This document shows positions 1 through 8,166 of a DNA stretch of 41,003 nucleotides, piece after piece. The position numbers were made by a program, and so were the translations under genes. The stretch is taken from positions 1 to 41,003 of the IMG/VR virus record IMGVR_UViG_3300028393_000135, one strand, 5' to 3'. The notes beneath the pieces were generated by a model. It saw only the letters and a list, made by a program, of their open reading frames with translations, was not told where the DNA came from and searched no databases. The stretch comes from a virus. The first letter of the stretch is position 1; every line of letters begins with the position of its first letter.

Positions 1-280
1 CGTACTGAGTAATAGAGAATTGAGCCGCAGAAATAGGGCTATCAGGGGTGATGTTCAATACTTCGTAACCGCTATATGAATTTGCGTTATTGGTATTTGG
101 ATCGTTGTACATGATTTCTTGCAAAATCACATTACCGCCTGAGAACGGTTGAACATTTCCTTTAGCGTTCAAACGCTGTAGGATCGCATTGTTTTGTGTT
201 AAGTTATCAGCCAAAATTCCGCTACGGCTTTGTATGGTAGTAGCGATAATATCGGTGATTGCTGAGTTAGCAAATGCCAT
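1..280 (-). CDS. Major capsid protein, N-terminal part (left copy, intronless, runs off window)
   Basis: The first 93 codons of a major capsid (coat) protein, starting at the ATG at 280 and running off the left edge. The translation begins MAFANSAITDIIATT and continues without interruption through NVILQEIMYNDPNTNN. The same protein is encoded at 35013-36464, where an intron interrupts the gene inside the leucine codon of VILQEI. Here the equivalent codons read ATT TTG CAA with no insertion, so this is an intron-minus allele. The scaffold gene lies just upstream (304-1398), the usual head-gene order. The assignment rests on synteny and on the C-terminal sequence of the right-hand copy. Confidence 0.8.
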   Translation of the reverse strand, partial: MAFANSAITDIIATTIQSRSGILADNLTQNNAILQRLNAKGNVQPFSGGNVILQEIMYNDPNTNNANSYSGYEVLNITPDSPISAAQFSITQY

Positions 281-303
281 GATATTTCCTTTATTAGATT
301 AAG

Positions 304-1398
304 TTAAACCCGACCACCCTCAACATCGGCTAAAGAAGCCAACAGTAAAGATCGTCTATCCTTTGCATCTGTGTTTTTCACCTGACCGCTAGGAGTAACG
401 GATTTTGGACTAACAGCAGTTGCTTTAGCTTTAGCTACTTGTTGTGCCTTAGACGCTTGTGAACTTGTTGATCTCAGGAGTTTATCCTGTTCTAACTTGA
501 ACGCTTCGTCATTCATACGCACCGCTTTGGCATAAGCCGATTCTAGGTCTTGGGCTAAACCTCGCTCAAGTAATTGAGCCATATCTTCCCTTACCATATC
601 AAAGTGCGGAAACCGCTCTTTGTTACTACTTACCCGACTGATTTCATTACTCAATCGAGCATTTTCTTCTTGCTCCCGTATTGCCGACAGTTGCTGAACT
701 TGTTGCTGGGTAGCTTGAAGTTGTTGCATTAACTGTTGCTGATACGGGTCAACATACGCCTGTTCAGGCATCTGAAGTGCATCTTGATTTAATTGTATTC
801 CATAATCTTGTGCAAGTCTATTAAAGGCAGTTAACTTTTGCTCGTAAGATCCGTTAGCTAAAGTGTAGTGTGCTCGACCTAAATTGTTAATCCAAGCAGA
901 CGGTGAAATACCGTGCCTTTGCAATTCAGGAATGAACGGGCCAATAGCGTTAGTTATTTCCCTAGCGTTGTCGGCTTCAGCTTTGTAGGTAGATACGCCT
1001 TTTTTGTACTCAGCTTCGCGTTGGTTAGCATATTCAGCAAACTTAACGAATTCAGCTTTATCTAGCGGCTTACCTTCCTGCATCTTGTCCCAAACATCCC
1101 TATATTCCTTTTTCCATGTGGTAGGGCGTTTTACTTCGGTTTCTTCATTAGCATCACTAGCTTCATTAACCAGTTCAGGTTCTTCAGCGGAATCGTCTTG
1201 GCTACTGGTTTCTTCGGCATTGCTTTTGAAACGACCTTTTTCGTCACGGTCTGTTTGGCTACTGTTTTCTTCGTTTTCGGCTTGGATTGGATCGTCATTT
1301 ACTTCAATCTCCTTTTCAATGGGGGCTTCTAAAGTGCCTTCTTCGGCTTGTTCAAGTGCGGCTTCTAGCATCTCTCTGCGGTCTAATTCTTCTGCCAT
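304..1398 (-). CDS. Scaffolding protein (left copy)
   Basis: A 364-aa acidic, Q/E-rich protein directly upstream of the capsid gene, the standard place for a scaffold that guides prohead assembly. The N-terminal ~90 residues are low-complexity E/N/S/D. Around residues 95-130 there is a segment containing TTWKKEYRDVWDKMQEGKPL, recurrent in phage scaffold proteins. A predicted coiled coil with runs of glutamine lies near residues 215-250, and the C-terminus is basic (DRRSLLLASLADVEGGRV), as expected for coat binding. It is nearly identical to the protein at 36488-37594 except in the acidic linker, which has small insertions and deletions. It starts at an ATG preceded by AGGAATTAATC. Function is inferred from position and composition. 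Confidence 0.75.
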   Translation of the reverse strand: MAEELDRREMLEAALEQAEEGTLEAPIEKEIEVNDDPIQAENEENSSQTDRDEKGRFKSNAEETSSQDDSAEEPELVNEASDANEETEVKRPTTWKKEYRDVWDKMQEGKPLDKAEFVKFAEYANQREAEYKKGVSTYKAEADNAREITNAIGPFIPELQRHGISPSAWINNLGRAHYTLANGSYEQKLTAFNRLAQDYGIQLNQDALQMPEQAYVDPYQQQLMQQLQATQQQVQQLSAIREQEENARLSNEISRVSSNKERFPHFDMVREDMAQLLERGLAQDLESAYAKAVRMNDEAFKLEQDKLLRSTSSQASKAQQVAKAKATAVSPKSVTPSGQVKNTDAKDRRSLLLASLADVEGGRV

Positions 1399-1407
1399 GA
1401 TTAATTC

Positions 1408-1785
1408 CTATCTGTAGTTGAGTTTGGAGTAAGCTATTTCCGCAATTTGTTGCTTGCGTTCTTGCTGTTCTTTTCTTGAAAATTCATGCACTTTTTGACC
1501 TGTTGGCACATCGTTACCTAGCTCAACACAACCATTTCGCTTAAGGTTTTCCCTATGTTTAGAACGGCTATCAATCCATGAGCCATCAGCCATAGATATA
1601 TGACCAGCTATATCTGAAATAACTGTAGGGGCTACCCTAGACCTCATTGCCACCTTATCTTGCCAAGATGCTTTGGCGGCTTCCTCGCCAATAGTCGGTG
1701 TCCACCATTCAAGGAAGAATTCTTCGTCAGTTTTTTGGACTTCTATGTGATTTCCTTCGGAATATCCGCATTTTGGGCAGAGCAT
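1408..1785 (-). CDS. Conserved head-module protein with CxxC N-terminus (left copy)
   Basis: A 125-aa protein between the glycosyltransferase and the scaffold. The N-terminus contains CPKCGYSEGNH, half of a zinc ribbon, with no clear second CxxC pair. The C-terminal ~70 residues (HISMADGSWIDSRSKHRENLKRNGC and after) are almost identical to the copy at 37604-38002, whereas the first ~55 residues differ strongly between the copies. It overlaps the upstream gene by one base (TAATG), so translation is probably coupled. I do not recognise a function. The basic C-terminal half (RKEQQERKQQ) could bind nucleic acid or scaffold. Confidence 0.7.
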   Translation of the reverse strand: MLCPKCGYSEGNHIEVQKTDEEFFLEWWTPTIGEEAAKASWQDKVAMRSRVAPTVISDIAGHISMADGSWIDSRSKHRENLKRNGCVELGNDVPTGQKVHEFSRKEQQERKQQIAEIAYSKLNYR

Positions 1786-2690
1786 TACATTCTCCTTATA
1801 AGTTCAGGTAGTTGGTCGTATTCTTCGGGTCTAAGTAGGCAAACGCTGTCATACCAACGGGCATTTTTCCACCGCCAGCAGACAAATTCCTCTTTTGGCA
1901 ACAAAACGATACATTTAACGCCCAAAGCACCAGCAAGGTGAGCCGTTCCTGTGTCAACAGTCACAATTCCCTTCATGGCCTTCATGTGAGAAGCAGTCTG
2001 AACCCAATTTTTCTTCCATCCATCGTTAGGAAGTGGGTGAAATAAGCCATCAGAGTTAGGATTTAGCGAATATGCGTCATCCCCGACCATTTCAGCCATG
2101 TGTTGATGGGCAACGGACTTGATGTAATACAAGGTTTGCTTAGATGCTTCCCAATTCACACCGATTTTGGGTGGAATATTGCTAGGCAGAGCGTGTAAAT
2201 AGCCTTCTGAACCTACAATCTTGTTCCGTGTAACGGGAAATAGCGATTTTACAATGGGATGGGCTAACGAAATATAGTACGGGAGCGACATTGACCCGAT
2301 CCAGTAATCAGATTCGTTAGAAATACCCTCTAAACCGTTGCTAAACACATCTACAGCGTGTATTTGACCTAACAGGTGGTGCAATGTACCTTCTTGCAGA
2401 ACAACGACCCTAGACGCTCCTAATGCCTTTAATGCTGGCAAGAATCGGGCAAACATAATAATGTCCCCAAAACCTTGTTCCATTTGTACAGTAATGGATT
2501 TCCCTATTAGGGCTTCCCCTCTCCATACAGGCATCTTTAATGCAGGTGCGTAAGGCTGGGCTTGTTTGGCAATAATGTCAGGATGCCAGCGGTATTCAAA
2601 TCCTCTAAAGCCAGCTTCATATCTGCCAGCGTGTAGGTGCTCGTAAGCTAATTTGTATTGGCTATCAGCGTCTAGTGCAGTAGTAGTAAT
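1785..2690 (-). CDS. Glycosyltransferase-like protein, probable AUU start (left copy)
   Basis: A probable glycosyltransferase resembling the GT9/heptosyltransferase-like domains found next to TPR repeats. Seen: a nucleotide-binding type segment GKSITVQMEQGFGDIIMFARF, and a C-terminal VTVDTGTAHLAGALGVKCIVLLP typical of GT9 enzymes (sugar-donor site). The first ATG is at 2534, but 52 further conserved codons precede it (YKLAYEHLHAGRYEAGF, a TPR-like helix pair) with no ATG, GTG or TTG. The only good start is an ATT at 2690-2688, seven bases after GAGG. The copy at 38002-38907 has the same arrangement. Substrate unknown; it might modify host LPS or a virion protein. The family call is from motifs, and the start is inference. 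Confidence 0.72.
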   Translation of the reverse strand: MTTTALDADSQYKLAYEHLHAGRYEAGFRGFEYRWHPDIIAKQAQPYAPALKMPVWRGEALIGKSITVQMEQGFGDIIMFARFLPALKALGASRVVVLQEGTLHHLLGQIHAVDVFSNGLEGISNESDYWIGSMSLPYYISLAHPIVKSLFPVTRNKIVGSEGYLHALPSNIPPKIGVNWEASKQTLYYIKSVAHQHMAEMVGDDAYSLNPNSDGLFHPLPNDGWKKNWVQTASHMKAMKGIVTVDTGTAHLAGALGVKCIVLLPKEEFVCWRWKNARWYDSVCLLRPEEYDQLPELIRRM

Positions 2691-3148
2691 AGTGCAACCT
2701 CATCGTCTAGTTCCTCTAGGCGTTTGGCTTCCATATACCGCAGATTCTCTTGAATGAGATTTTGCTGTTTTCTAAAAGCTACTGCCGCAAGGATGTTATC
2801 CCGTTGTTTTTCAAGGTAGCTTATAGACCGCTGTAATTCTTCTGTTTCAGCTAACGGTATATCAGCTTTAACCTCTTGTTTTGATTGTACTTTAGATTGC
2901 TTAACTTTTGCAATAGGCGTTGGATCTATCTGATCCTTAAATGCTTGCTTGCGTGAAGCGTTAGCGTCTTTGGTAGCTTGCTCTAGTTTGCGTTGACGCT
3001 CCGCAATCTTTTTATTTAACTTTTGTGCTCGATCCCATTCTTCTTTTGTCCAGCCATCGCCACCAGCTACTACAGTAGGAGTAGGCGGTAATCCGCTTAT
3101 CTGAAACGCATTGTTTTGAAACGCATTGGCTTGAAAAGCTGTTTGCAA
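2672..3148 (-). CDS. Coiled-coil protein of the fibre/head module (left copy)
   Basis: A 158-aa hypothetical protein. The N-terminus has a repeated FQxNAFQ motif (FQANAFQNNAFQISG), followed by a glycine/proline linker and then a long charged helix with coiled-coil character (KLNKKIAERQRKLEQATKDA; a second around LQRSISYLEKQRDNILA). It ends in leucines (ALLLLLH). It overlaps the next gene's proposed ATT start by 19 bases. The homologue at 38889-39359 keeps the helices but has diverged between residues 15 and 35. The F-x-x-N-A-F repeat next to fibres suggests a virion or adaptor peptide, but no known function is recognised. Confidence 0.65.
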   Translation of the reverse strand: MQTAFQANAFQNNAFQISGLPPTPTVVAGGDGWTKEEWDRAQKLNKKIAERQRKLEQATKDANASRKQAFKDQIDPTPIAKVKQSKVQSKQEVKADIPLAETEELQRSISYLEKQRDNILAAVAFRKQQNLIQENLRYMEAKRLEELDDEVALLLLLH

Positions 3149-3150
3149 AA

Positions 3151-3399
3151 TTAACCTACCAATGCAGTTACTTCAGCTTGGGTTAAACCAAGTGCAGTTA
3201 GTTTAGATAAGGCTGATTCTTTGGCGGCTACTTCTGCTTCTCGTTTAGCAACTTCTTCGGCTTGTAATTCAATCAATTTAGCTTCTGCGGCAGATTTGTC
3301 GTATGCAACTTCATTGCCTTCTTGGTCATAAGCTATTTCACCACAAATACTTTTTACAGTAGGGTTTAGTGCGTAAATTCCATCGTGAATACTTATCAT
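3151..3399 (-). CDS. Small fibre-partner protein, paralogue of 23209-23436
   Basis: An 82-aa protein whose start codon overlaps the end of the tail fibre (ATGATAAG type overlap). The N-terminal half has a small beta-rich motif (ISIHDGIYALNP...GEIAYDQEGNEVAYD). The C-terminal half is an alanine/glutamate helix ending KLTALGLTQAEVTALVG. The protein at 23209-23436 has the same plan and the same ending (KLAALGLTQDEVKSLIG), and it also follows a fibre with the same C-terminal domain. This co-occurrence suggests that it binds, folds or caps that fibre tip. It is absent after the right-hand fibre (39359-41003), which has a different tip. Confidence 0.65.
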   Translation of the reverse strand: MISIHDGIYALNPTVKSICGEIAYDQEGNEVAYDKSAAEAKLIELQAEEVAKREAEVAAKESALSKLTALGLTQAEVTALVG

Positions 3400-5576
3400 C
3401 CTGCAATCTCCATAAGAATAAGCGTTGAAGTATCTTGTGTACCGCTTAATTGAACTGTATTACCTAAACGGCTATACCATTGCAATTTATAAGTAGTTGC
3501 AGAAGTGGTTGCAGGGCTATCTAAATAATTAAGACAAGTTGAAGAAGATTGCCAATCAATAGATGTATTACTGTAGCTGACATTTAAAGTTACGGCAATT
3601 TGCGAAGCACCCCTTAACATCCTAAAAGATGCCGCTTGGTTTGCAACGGCAGTATGATAAATACCATTTAATGTAGTTATTACTAATATTTTGCTAGTTG
3701 AAAATTTAGGGGTAATAGTGGCTGTAAAATTAGTTACATCCGTAAAAGATGATGAAGTTGTAGATACTGTTGTTTCAGTTGAGTATTGAACCACTTGCAA
3801 TACACTACCTGCTGGCATTGCTCCATACCCTAAGCCTGTAGCATTAGTCAAAACAATGGCAGATGGAGTGCCTAAAGCAGGGGTTACTAAAGTAGGGGAT
3901 GTAGAAAGTACATTATTGCCCGAACCAGTAGATGTAGTAACTCCTGTACCGCCATTAGTTACTGGCAAAGTTCCTGTTACACCAGTTGTTAGTGGTAATC
4001 CTGTAGCATTTGTCAATGTGGCAGAAGATGGTGTGCCTAATGCACCACCAACAGAATACTTACCATTAAAAGTAGTCCAATCTGTACTGGTCAAGTAGCC
4101 ATTTACGCTAGTTGTAGCCGCCGCCATGCTAATAGCTGGGGTTGCACCGCCTGAAGATACTACTGGGGCAGTACCCGTCACAGAAGTAACTGTTCCGCTA
4201 CCTTTGTTATTAAATGTAGTCCAATCTGCGGCACTTAAAGCACCACGATTAGTAGCTGAAGCTGTTGGCACTTGCAGAGTGATTACAGGGGTTGTAGTGC
4301 CTGTAGCTACGGTAGATGATAGGTCAGTACCAGTTGTGCCTAAAGTTATTGCCGCTACGGATGTAACAGTTCCCGATCCCTTATTATTAAAGGTAGTCCA
4401 ATCCGTGCTAGTCAGGTATCCATTAACGCTAGTTGTAGCCGCTGGCATAGCAATGACAGGCGTTGTTCCACCAGTTGAAGTAACAGGGCTTGTAGCTGTT
4501 ACTGAAGTAACTGTACCCGAACCTTTATTGTTAAATGTTGTCCAATCGGTTGATGTTAAATAACCATTTACAGAAGTCGTGGCGGCTGGCATGGATATAG
4601 CAGGGGTAGCACCACCACTAGAAACTACAGGACTTGTGCCAGTTACGCTAGTTACCGTTCCTACGCTGATTGAACCACCAAGGCTTGTGCTTGTACCGTT
4701 AATGGTAATGGCAGAGTTTGTAAGGCTTGCATTTCCAATATTGCTTAAAGTATTGGTAGATCCTGAAATAGACTTATTGGTAAAAGTATCTGTTGTTGAT
4801 TTGCCGACCAAGGTATCTGTAGCATCAGGTAATGTCAAAGTCCTGTCTACGGTTTGACTTGTTGAAAGCATGGTTCTAGTGTTAGTAGTGCCGCCATCAG
4901 GGTTAAACATAAACCGTTTAGTGCTGTCTACACCACCTTGAACATTGATATAACCACTAGCACCTTTAGGGGCTAAATGAATACCAATGTTTGTATCTGT
5001 ACCTGTTGCTGATATATGAACAGGATTGCCAGTTGAAGCGTTTTCTATGGTTACTTGATTAACTGCACTTGCAATAGCTGAAAACTTTAATTCAGCGTTT
5101 CCATTGGAATCGTTAATTTGAGCTATTACTGGGGTAACAATAGTAGGACTGCCACTTAATACCACATTTGTAGTGCCTGTAGAAGTTGTTACTCCTGTGC
5201 CACCATTGGCAACAGGCAAGGCTGTGCCTGAATAAGTTAAGGCTAAAGTTCCTGAAGTTGTGATTGGACTGCCTGCAACACTTAAAAATGCTGGAACAGT
5301 TGCGGCAACAGAAGTAACCGTACCTGAACCACCTGAAACCGTAGCCCATGAAGCATCAGTTCCGTTAGTTGTTAGGTATTTACCACTATTGGCAGTTTGT
5401 GATGGCAATAAAGCATTTAATCCATCACTAGCCGTAGACGCACCAGTTCCCCCGTTGGCTACAGGGACAGTACCCGTAAGCGTATGGTCAGCGTTCCAAT
5501 CTGACGGCTGAACTAGGGTTGTATCCCCAGCATCAGGTATTGCTGAAATCTTACTGTGCTTGACTGTTATAGCCAT
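3396..5576 (-). CDS. Tail fibre, repeat-containing (left copy)
   Basis: A 726-aa tail fibre. The N-terminus (MAITVKHSKISAIPDAGDTT, then NADHTLTGTVPVANGGTGAST) is typical of phage fibre and tail-collar type proteins. The middle contains about four ~48-residue repeats of the form GTVTSVTGTSPVVSSGGATP, followed by NGYLTSTDWTTFNNKGS. The C-terminal ~140 residues (from VLQVVQYSTETTVSTTSS to LMEIAG) form a separate receptor-binding-like domain, homologous to the end of the 151-aa protein at 23433-23888. It lies between portal and the coiled-coil gene, an unusual place for a fibre but conserved in both copies. Compared with 39359-41003, the shaft is similar but the tip is different, which points to module exchange. 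Confidence 0.85.
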   Translation of the reverse strand: MAITVKHSKISAIPDAGDTTLVQPSDWNADHTLTGTVPVANGGTGASTASDGLNALLPSQTANSGKYLTTNGTDASWATVSGGSGTVTSVAATVPAFLSVAGSPITTSGTLALTYSGTALPVANGGTGVTTSTGTTNVVLSGSPTIVTPVIAQINDSNGNAELKFSAIASAVNQVTIENASTGNPVHISATGTDTNIGIHLAPKGASGYINVQGGVDSTKRFMFNPDGGTTNTRTMLSTSQTVDRTLTLPDATDTLVGKSTTDTFTNKSISGSTNTLSNIGNASLTNSAITINGTSTSLGGSISVGTVTSVTGTSPVVSSGGATPAISMPAATTSVNGYLTSTDWTTFNNKGSGTVTSVTATSPVTSTGGTTPVIAMPAATTSVNGYLTSTDWTTFNNKGSGTVTSVAAITLGTTGTDLSSTVATGTTTPVITLQVPTASATNRGALSAADWTTFNNKGSGTVTSVTGTAPVVSSGGATPAISMAAATTSVNGYLTSTDWTTFNGKYSVGGALGTPSSATLTNATGLPLTTGVTGTLPVTNGGTGVTTSTGSGNNVLSTSPTLVTPALGTPSAIVLTNATGLGYGAMPAGSVLQVVQYSTETTVSTTSSSFTDVTNFTATITPKFSTSKILVITTLNGIYHTAVANQAASFRMLRGASQIAVTLNVSYSNTSIDWQSSSTCLNYLDSPATTSATTYKLQWYSRLGNTVQLSGTQDTSTLILMEIAG
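4065..4660 (-). repeat. In-frame ~144-bp tandem repeats in the tail-fibre shaft
   Basis: About four tandem units of ~48 codons inside the fibre gene, each ending in a conserved NGYLTSTDWTTFN(N/G)K segment. One unit has a divergent middle (GTTGTDLSSTVATG) and ADWTTFNNK instead of TDWTTFNNK. Repeats of this kind allow shaft-length change by recombination. The boundaries are approximate. Confidence 0.7.
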
Positions 5577-7852
5577 TATTGAACCCCAGCAATTTTACCG
5601 TCAGGGCCACGAATTACAGTTTTAGGTTGATTTAATTTGTTTAGCAATGAAGCCAACATCTGTTGCAGTTGTTGATTGCTTAAGTGCATATTCTCAATTG
5701 CAGGTTGTAATGGGTGGTTTTTCATGTCGGAATATCCTAATTGGTCTTGCAAAATATTAGCCATGTGTACATTGTCAGCATAAGCCGCTTCACCAGTATC
5801 TAAACCTGACGATATACGGGTTGTTTCAATTTTAGCCGCATTGTTTAGGTAAGCCAGCAACAATTCCTTGTTATTGGTGGTATCCAGTTTAGTCTGCTCA
5901 AGATCCATTTCCATTTGCATCTGCTCACGGTTACGCTGATCTTCAAGTTGGAACTTAAGTTGGTTTTCTTGGGCTTGGTATTCTTGTTTAGCTTTCTCAA
6001 GTTGTATCTGACCTTCAATTTTGGCTTGCTCAATCTGCTGTTGCATTTGCATTTTTTGCTGTTCCATTTGCTGTTGCATCTGTAACTTCTGCATTTCAGG
6101 GCTAGGTGGTTTAGGTTGGCCTTCCATTTGTGCTTGTTGCTGACGGAACTTATCGGCTGTTTCGTCAATCAATCCTTCTAATCCTTTACCAGCCTTGAAC
6201 GCTGTTACACCAAACTTGAGCATTTCAATCAGCATTGGGGTAAGTTCAGGGCTTGCACTTGCCGCTGGTAAGGCTTGATTTAAGAATCCACCCATAGCGG
6301 ATAAGAACTCCATGCGGTCTTGCTTTTCCTGTTGCTCATCCTGATAAATCATGGAATCGCTAGTTACTTCAATACGGAAGTTCTTAGCTGGTTCGTTCTT
6401 TAGGAGTGCAAGGGCTTGCGGTATAAGTTGCTGATCTTGCGGTGATAACTGCATTGCACCGCTAATCTTAACGATAGTGTCATCGGTAAAGTGCTGGCAA
6501 ATAATCTGTGCCTTGATGCACAACAGGGATGTGGCAAAGTTCACTACATCGTGTTGCATCGTCTTTAGACGGCCACTAGCATTGTTGCTCTTAATAATCT
6601 GAGCACCAAGAGTTTCGTTAGGGTCTGTCTGTCCACGCTGAATATCAGCAATACCCATGATTTCGTAGATTTGACCCTTGACCTGCTCCATAGCTTGATA
6701 AGCCATGTTCAAACCTTCGGCAATCGGCTTGATGTCTACAAGGTTAATAGCCCCCTGTAATCCACCTTTTTCGCTAAATGCACCATAGTTCTTAACTGGT
6801 AGCAAGGCGTTGTTCTCACCTTCAGAGAACAGACGGGCAAGGCTAGGTTCTGAAGCGTCATACACTCCGCGAACTTTAAGGGCTTGAATAAATCCATCAA
6901 TACGGTCAGCCAGCGTGTCTAACTGTCTTGCTTGGTCTTGGTACAAAACAAAGTCAGGAACAGGAACTAGGCTGTCTGTCGTAAGGGTAGAAAACATTGG
7001 CTTAGGGCATGGCCAAAAGTTTTCAAGTTGTAACGGGTCGGCACGGGTATCAAGGATCTTGCCCATTGATTTAGATAACCAAAGAACTTCACCGCTAGTC
7101 TTATCCCAAATCTCATAGATAACGGCTTCGTTTGAGCCTTCGCCCATCTTCTCGGCAAAACTCTTAGAACTTTCAGGTTTGGTATCTAGCGGAATCTTAC
7201 CGCCTAGTTCCTCGCCAAAGCGTTCAACTAGAGCAGGTCTACCCATATAAACTTTACGCCATACTGCGGTTACTTCTTCCCATGTACGGGCAACGGTTAG
7301 GCCAAAGTCACGCCAATGCACATAATCTACTGGAGCACATTCGTATTCAATACGCTCTTGGTTCTCACGATGGATGCCACCTTCGGTTTCAGCTTCGTCA
7401 ATATCTTCAGTAACTTGAAAGCCGTCATCGGGAGCACCTTCGCCCTCACCGCCAGTTTCACCAGTAATATGTGGTTCATAGCGTACCCAAGCTGTGCCAC
7501 GACCACCGAGTAAGCGGTCTTGAACAGTCTGCTTCATAGCACTAGCATAATCACCGTAATGCTCAATCTCGTATTCCAATGCCCGTTCTAGCATCATAGA
7601 AGCTACACGACCAATAGGGTCGTTATCGCGGAATCTACGGCTTACATCAGGTCTTGGAAGTCTTGCGAATACAGCAGGTGTTATGGTCTGTACATTAGAC
7701 CAAAGAATATTGAACTTTGAATTAGGATTGTTGCGACTGCGTTGGTCATCACGATACCGTTTAACAATCTTGTCGGCTCTACCTTCCCATTCCTTGAATG
7801 TACGCTCGTACTGGGCAATGCAGTTATACCAATCTTGGTATGTGTGATCCAT
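5576..7852 (-). CDS. Portal protein (P22-like)
   Basis: A 758-aa portal, the dodecameric ring at the packaging vertex through which DNA enters and leaves the head. The N-terminal region (YRDDQRSRNNPNSKFNILWSN, then PAVFARLPRPDVSRRF) and the long hairpin/crown-sized length match the P22-type portal family. Residues ~560-690 are a glutamine- and methionine-rich coiled coil (repeated QMQQQMEQQKMQ, EQAKIEGQIQLEKA), which would form the barrel extending into the capsid. It follows terL and a 100-aa gene, as expected in a packaging operon. The family assignment is by pattern and context. Confidence 0.85.
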   Translation of the reverse strand: MDHTYQDWYNCIAQYERTFKEWEGRADKIVKRYRDDQRSRNNPNSKFNILWSNVQTITPAVFARLPRPDVSRRFRDNDPIGRVASMMLERALEYEIEHYGDYASAMKQTVQDRLLGGRGTAWVRYEPHITGETGGEGEGAPDDGFQVTEDIDEAETEGGIHRENQERIEYECAPVDYVHWRDFGLTVARTWEEVTAVWRKVYMGRPALVERFGEELGGKIPLDTKPESSKSFAEKMGEGSNEAVIYEIWDKTSGEVLWLSKSMGKILDTRADPLQLENFWPCPKPMFSTLTTDSLVPVPDFVLYQDQARQLDTLADRIDGFIQALKVRGVYDASEPSLARLFSEGENNALLPVKNYGAFSEKGGLQGAINLVDIKPIAEGLNMAYQAMEQVKGQIYEIMGIADIQRGQTDPNETLGAQIIKSNNASGRLKTMQHDVVNFATSLLCIKAQIICQHFTDDTIVKISGAMQLSPQDQQLIPQALALLKNEPAKNFRIEVTSDSMIYQDEQQEKQDRMEFLSAMGGFLNQALPAASASPELTPMLIEMLKFGVTAFKAGKGLEGLIDETADKFRQQQAQMEGQPKPPSPEMQKLQMQQQMEQQKMQMQQQIEQAKIEGQIQLEKAKQEYQAQENQLKFQLEDQRNREQMQMEMDLEQTKLDTTNNKELLLAYLNNAAKIETTRISSGLDTGEAAYADNVHMANILQDQLGYSDMKNHPLQPAIENMHLSNQQLQQMLASLLNKLNQPKTVIRGPDGKIAGVQ

Positions 7853-7861
7853 TTTGAATCC

Positions 7862-8164
7862 TTAAGAGAAGTTGCCTACAGCCAATACAGTTGCACCAGC
7901 ACCAGTAGTGATCTTCCAAGCACCGCTTACGGATACAGCATTAATTTCAATGGTATATACGCCAATTGGAGTGCTTGCGGCACAGATAGTGTAAGAAGTT
8001 GCACCGTCTAACAGGGCTACAGTTCCAGTTAAGGCTGTGCCTACAGTAACGATTAAACGCATTAAAGTGTCACCAGCCGCCCCTGTAACGCCTAATACTT
8101 GAGCAGTCTGTGATGCGGCTACGGTTTCGTAGAATGTACCAAATGGTTGATTAACACCTGACAT
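7862..8164 (-). CDS. Small structural protein between terL and portal
   Basis: A 100-aa protein rich in Ala, Thr, Val and Gly with alternating hydrophobics (RLIVTVGTALTGTVALLDGA, then TIEINAVSVSGAWKITTGAG). This looks like a small beta-sandwich. It contains one internal cysteine and no charged clusters. Its place between terL and portal, and its composition, suggest a virion component such as a decoration or head-fibre protein. I do not recognise the family. It may share a fold with the 97-aa protein at 34692-34985, but no clear sequence match is visible. Confidence 0.6.
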   Translation of the reverse strand: MSGVNQPFGTFYETVAASQTAQVLGVTGAAGDTLMRLIVTVGTALTGTVALLDGATSYTICAASTPIGVYTIEINAVSVSGAWKITTGAGATVLAVGNFS

Positions 8165-8166
8165 GA

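Noticed and set aside
3856-4857. Long plus-strand open frames opposite the tail fibre
   Set aside because: They are shadows of the repetitive Thr/Gly/Val codons in the fibre gene; they have Val/Pro-rich translations and no ribosome sites.
5845-6168. A 107-aa basic frame within portal
   Set aside because: An out-of-frame reading of the Gln-rich coiled-coil codons; lysine-rich by codon shift, no start site.
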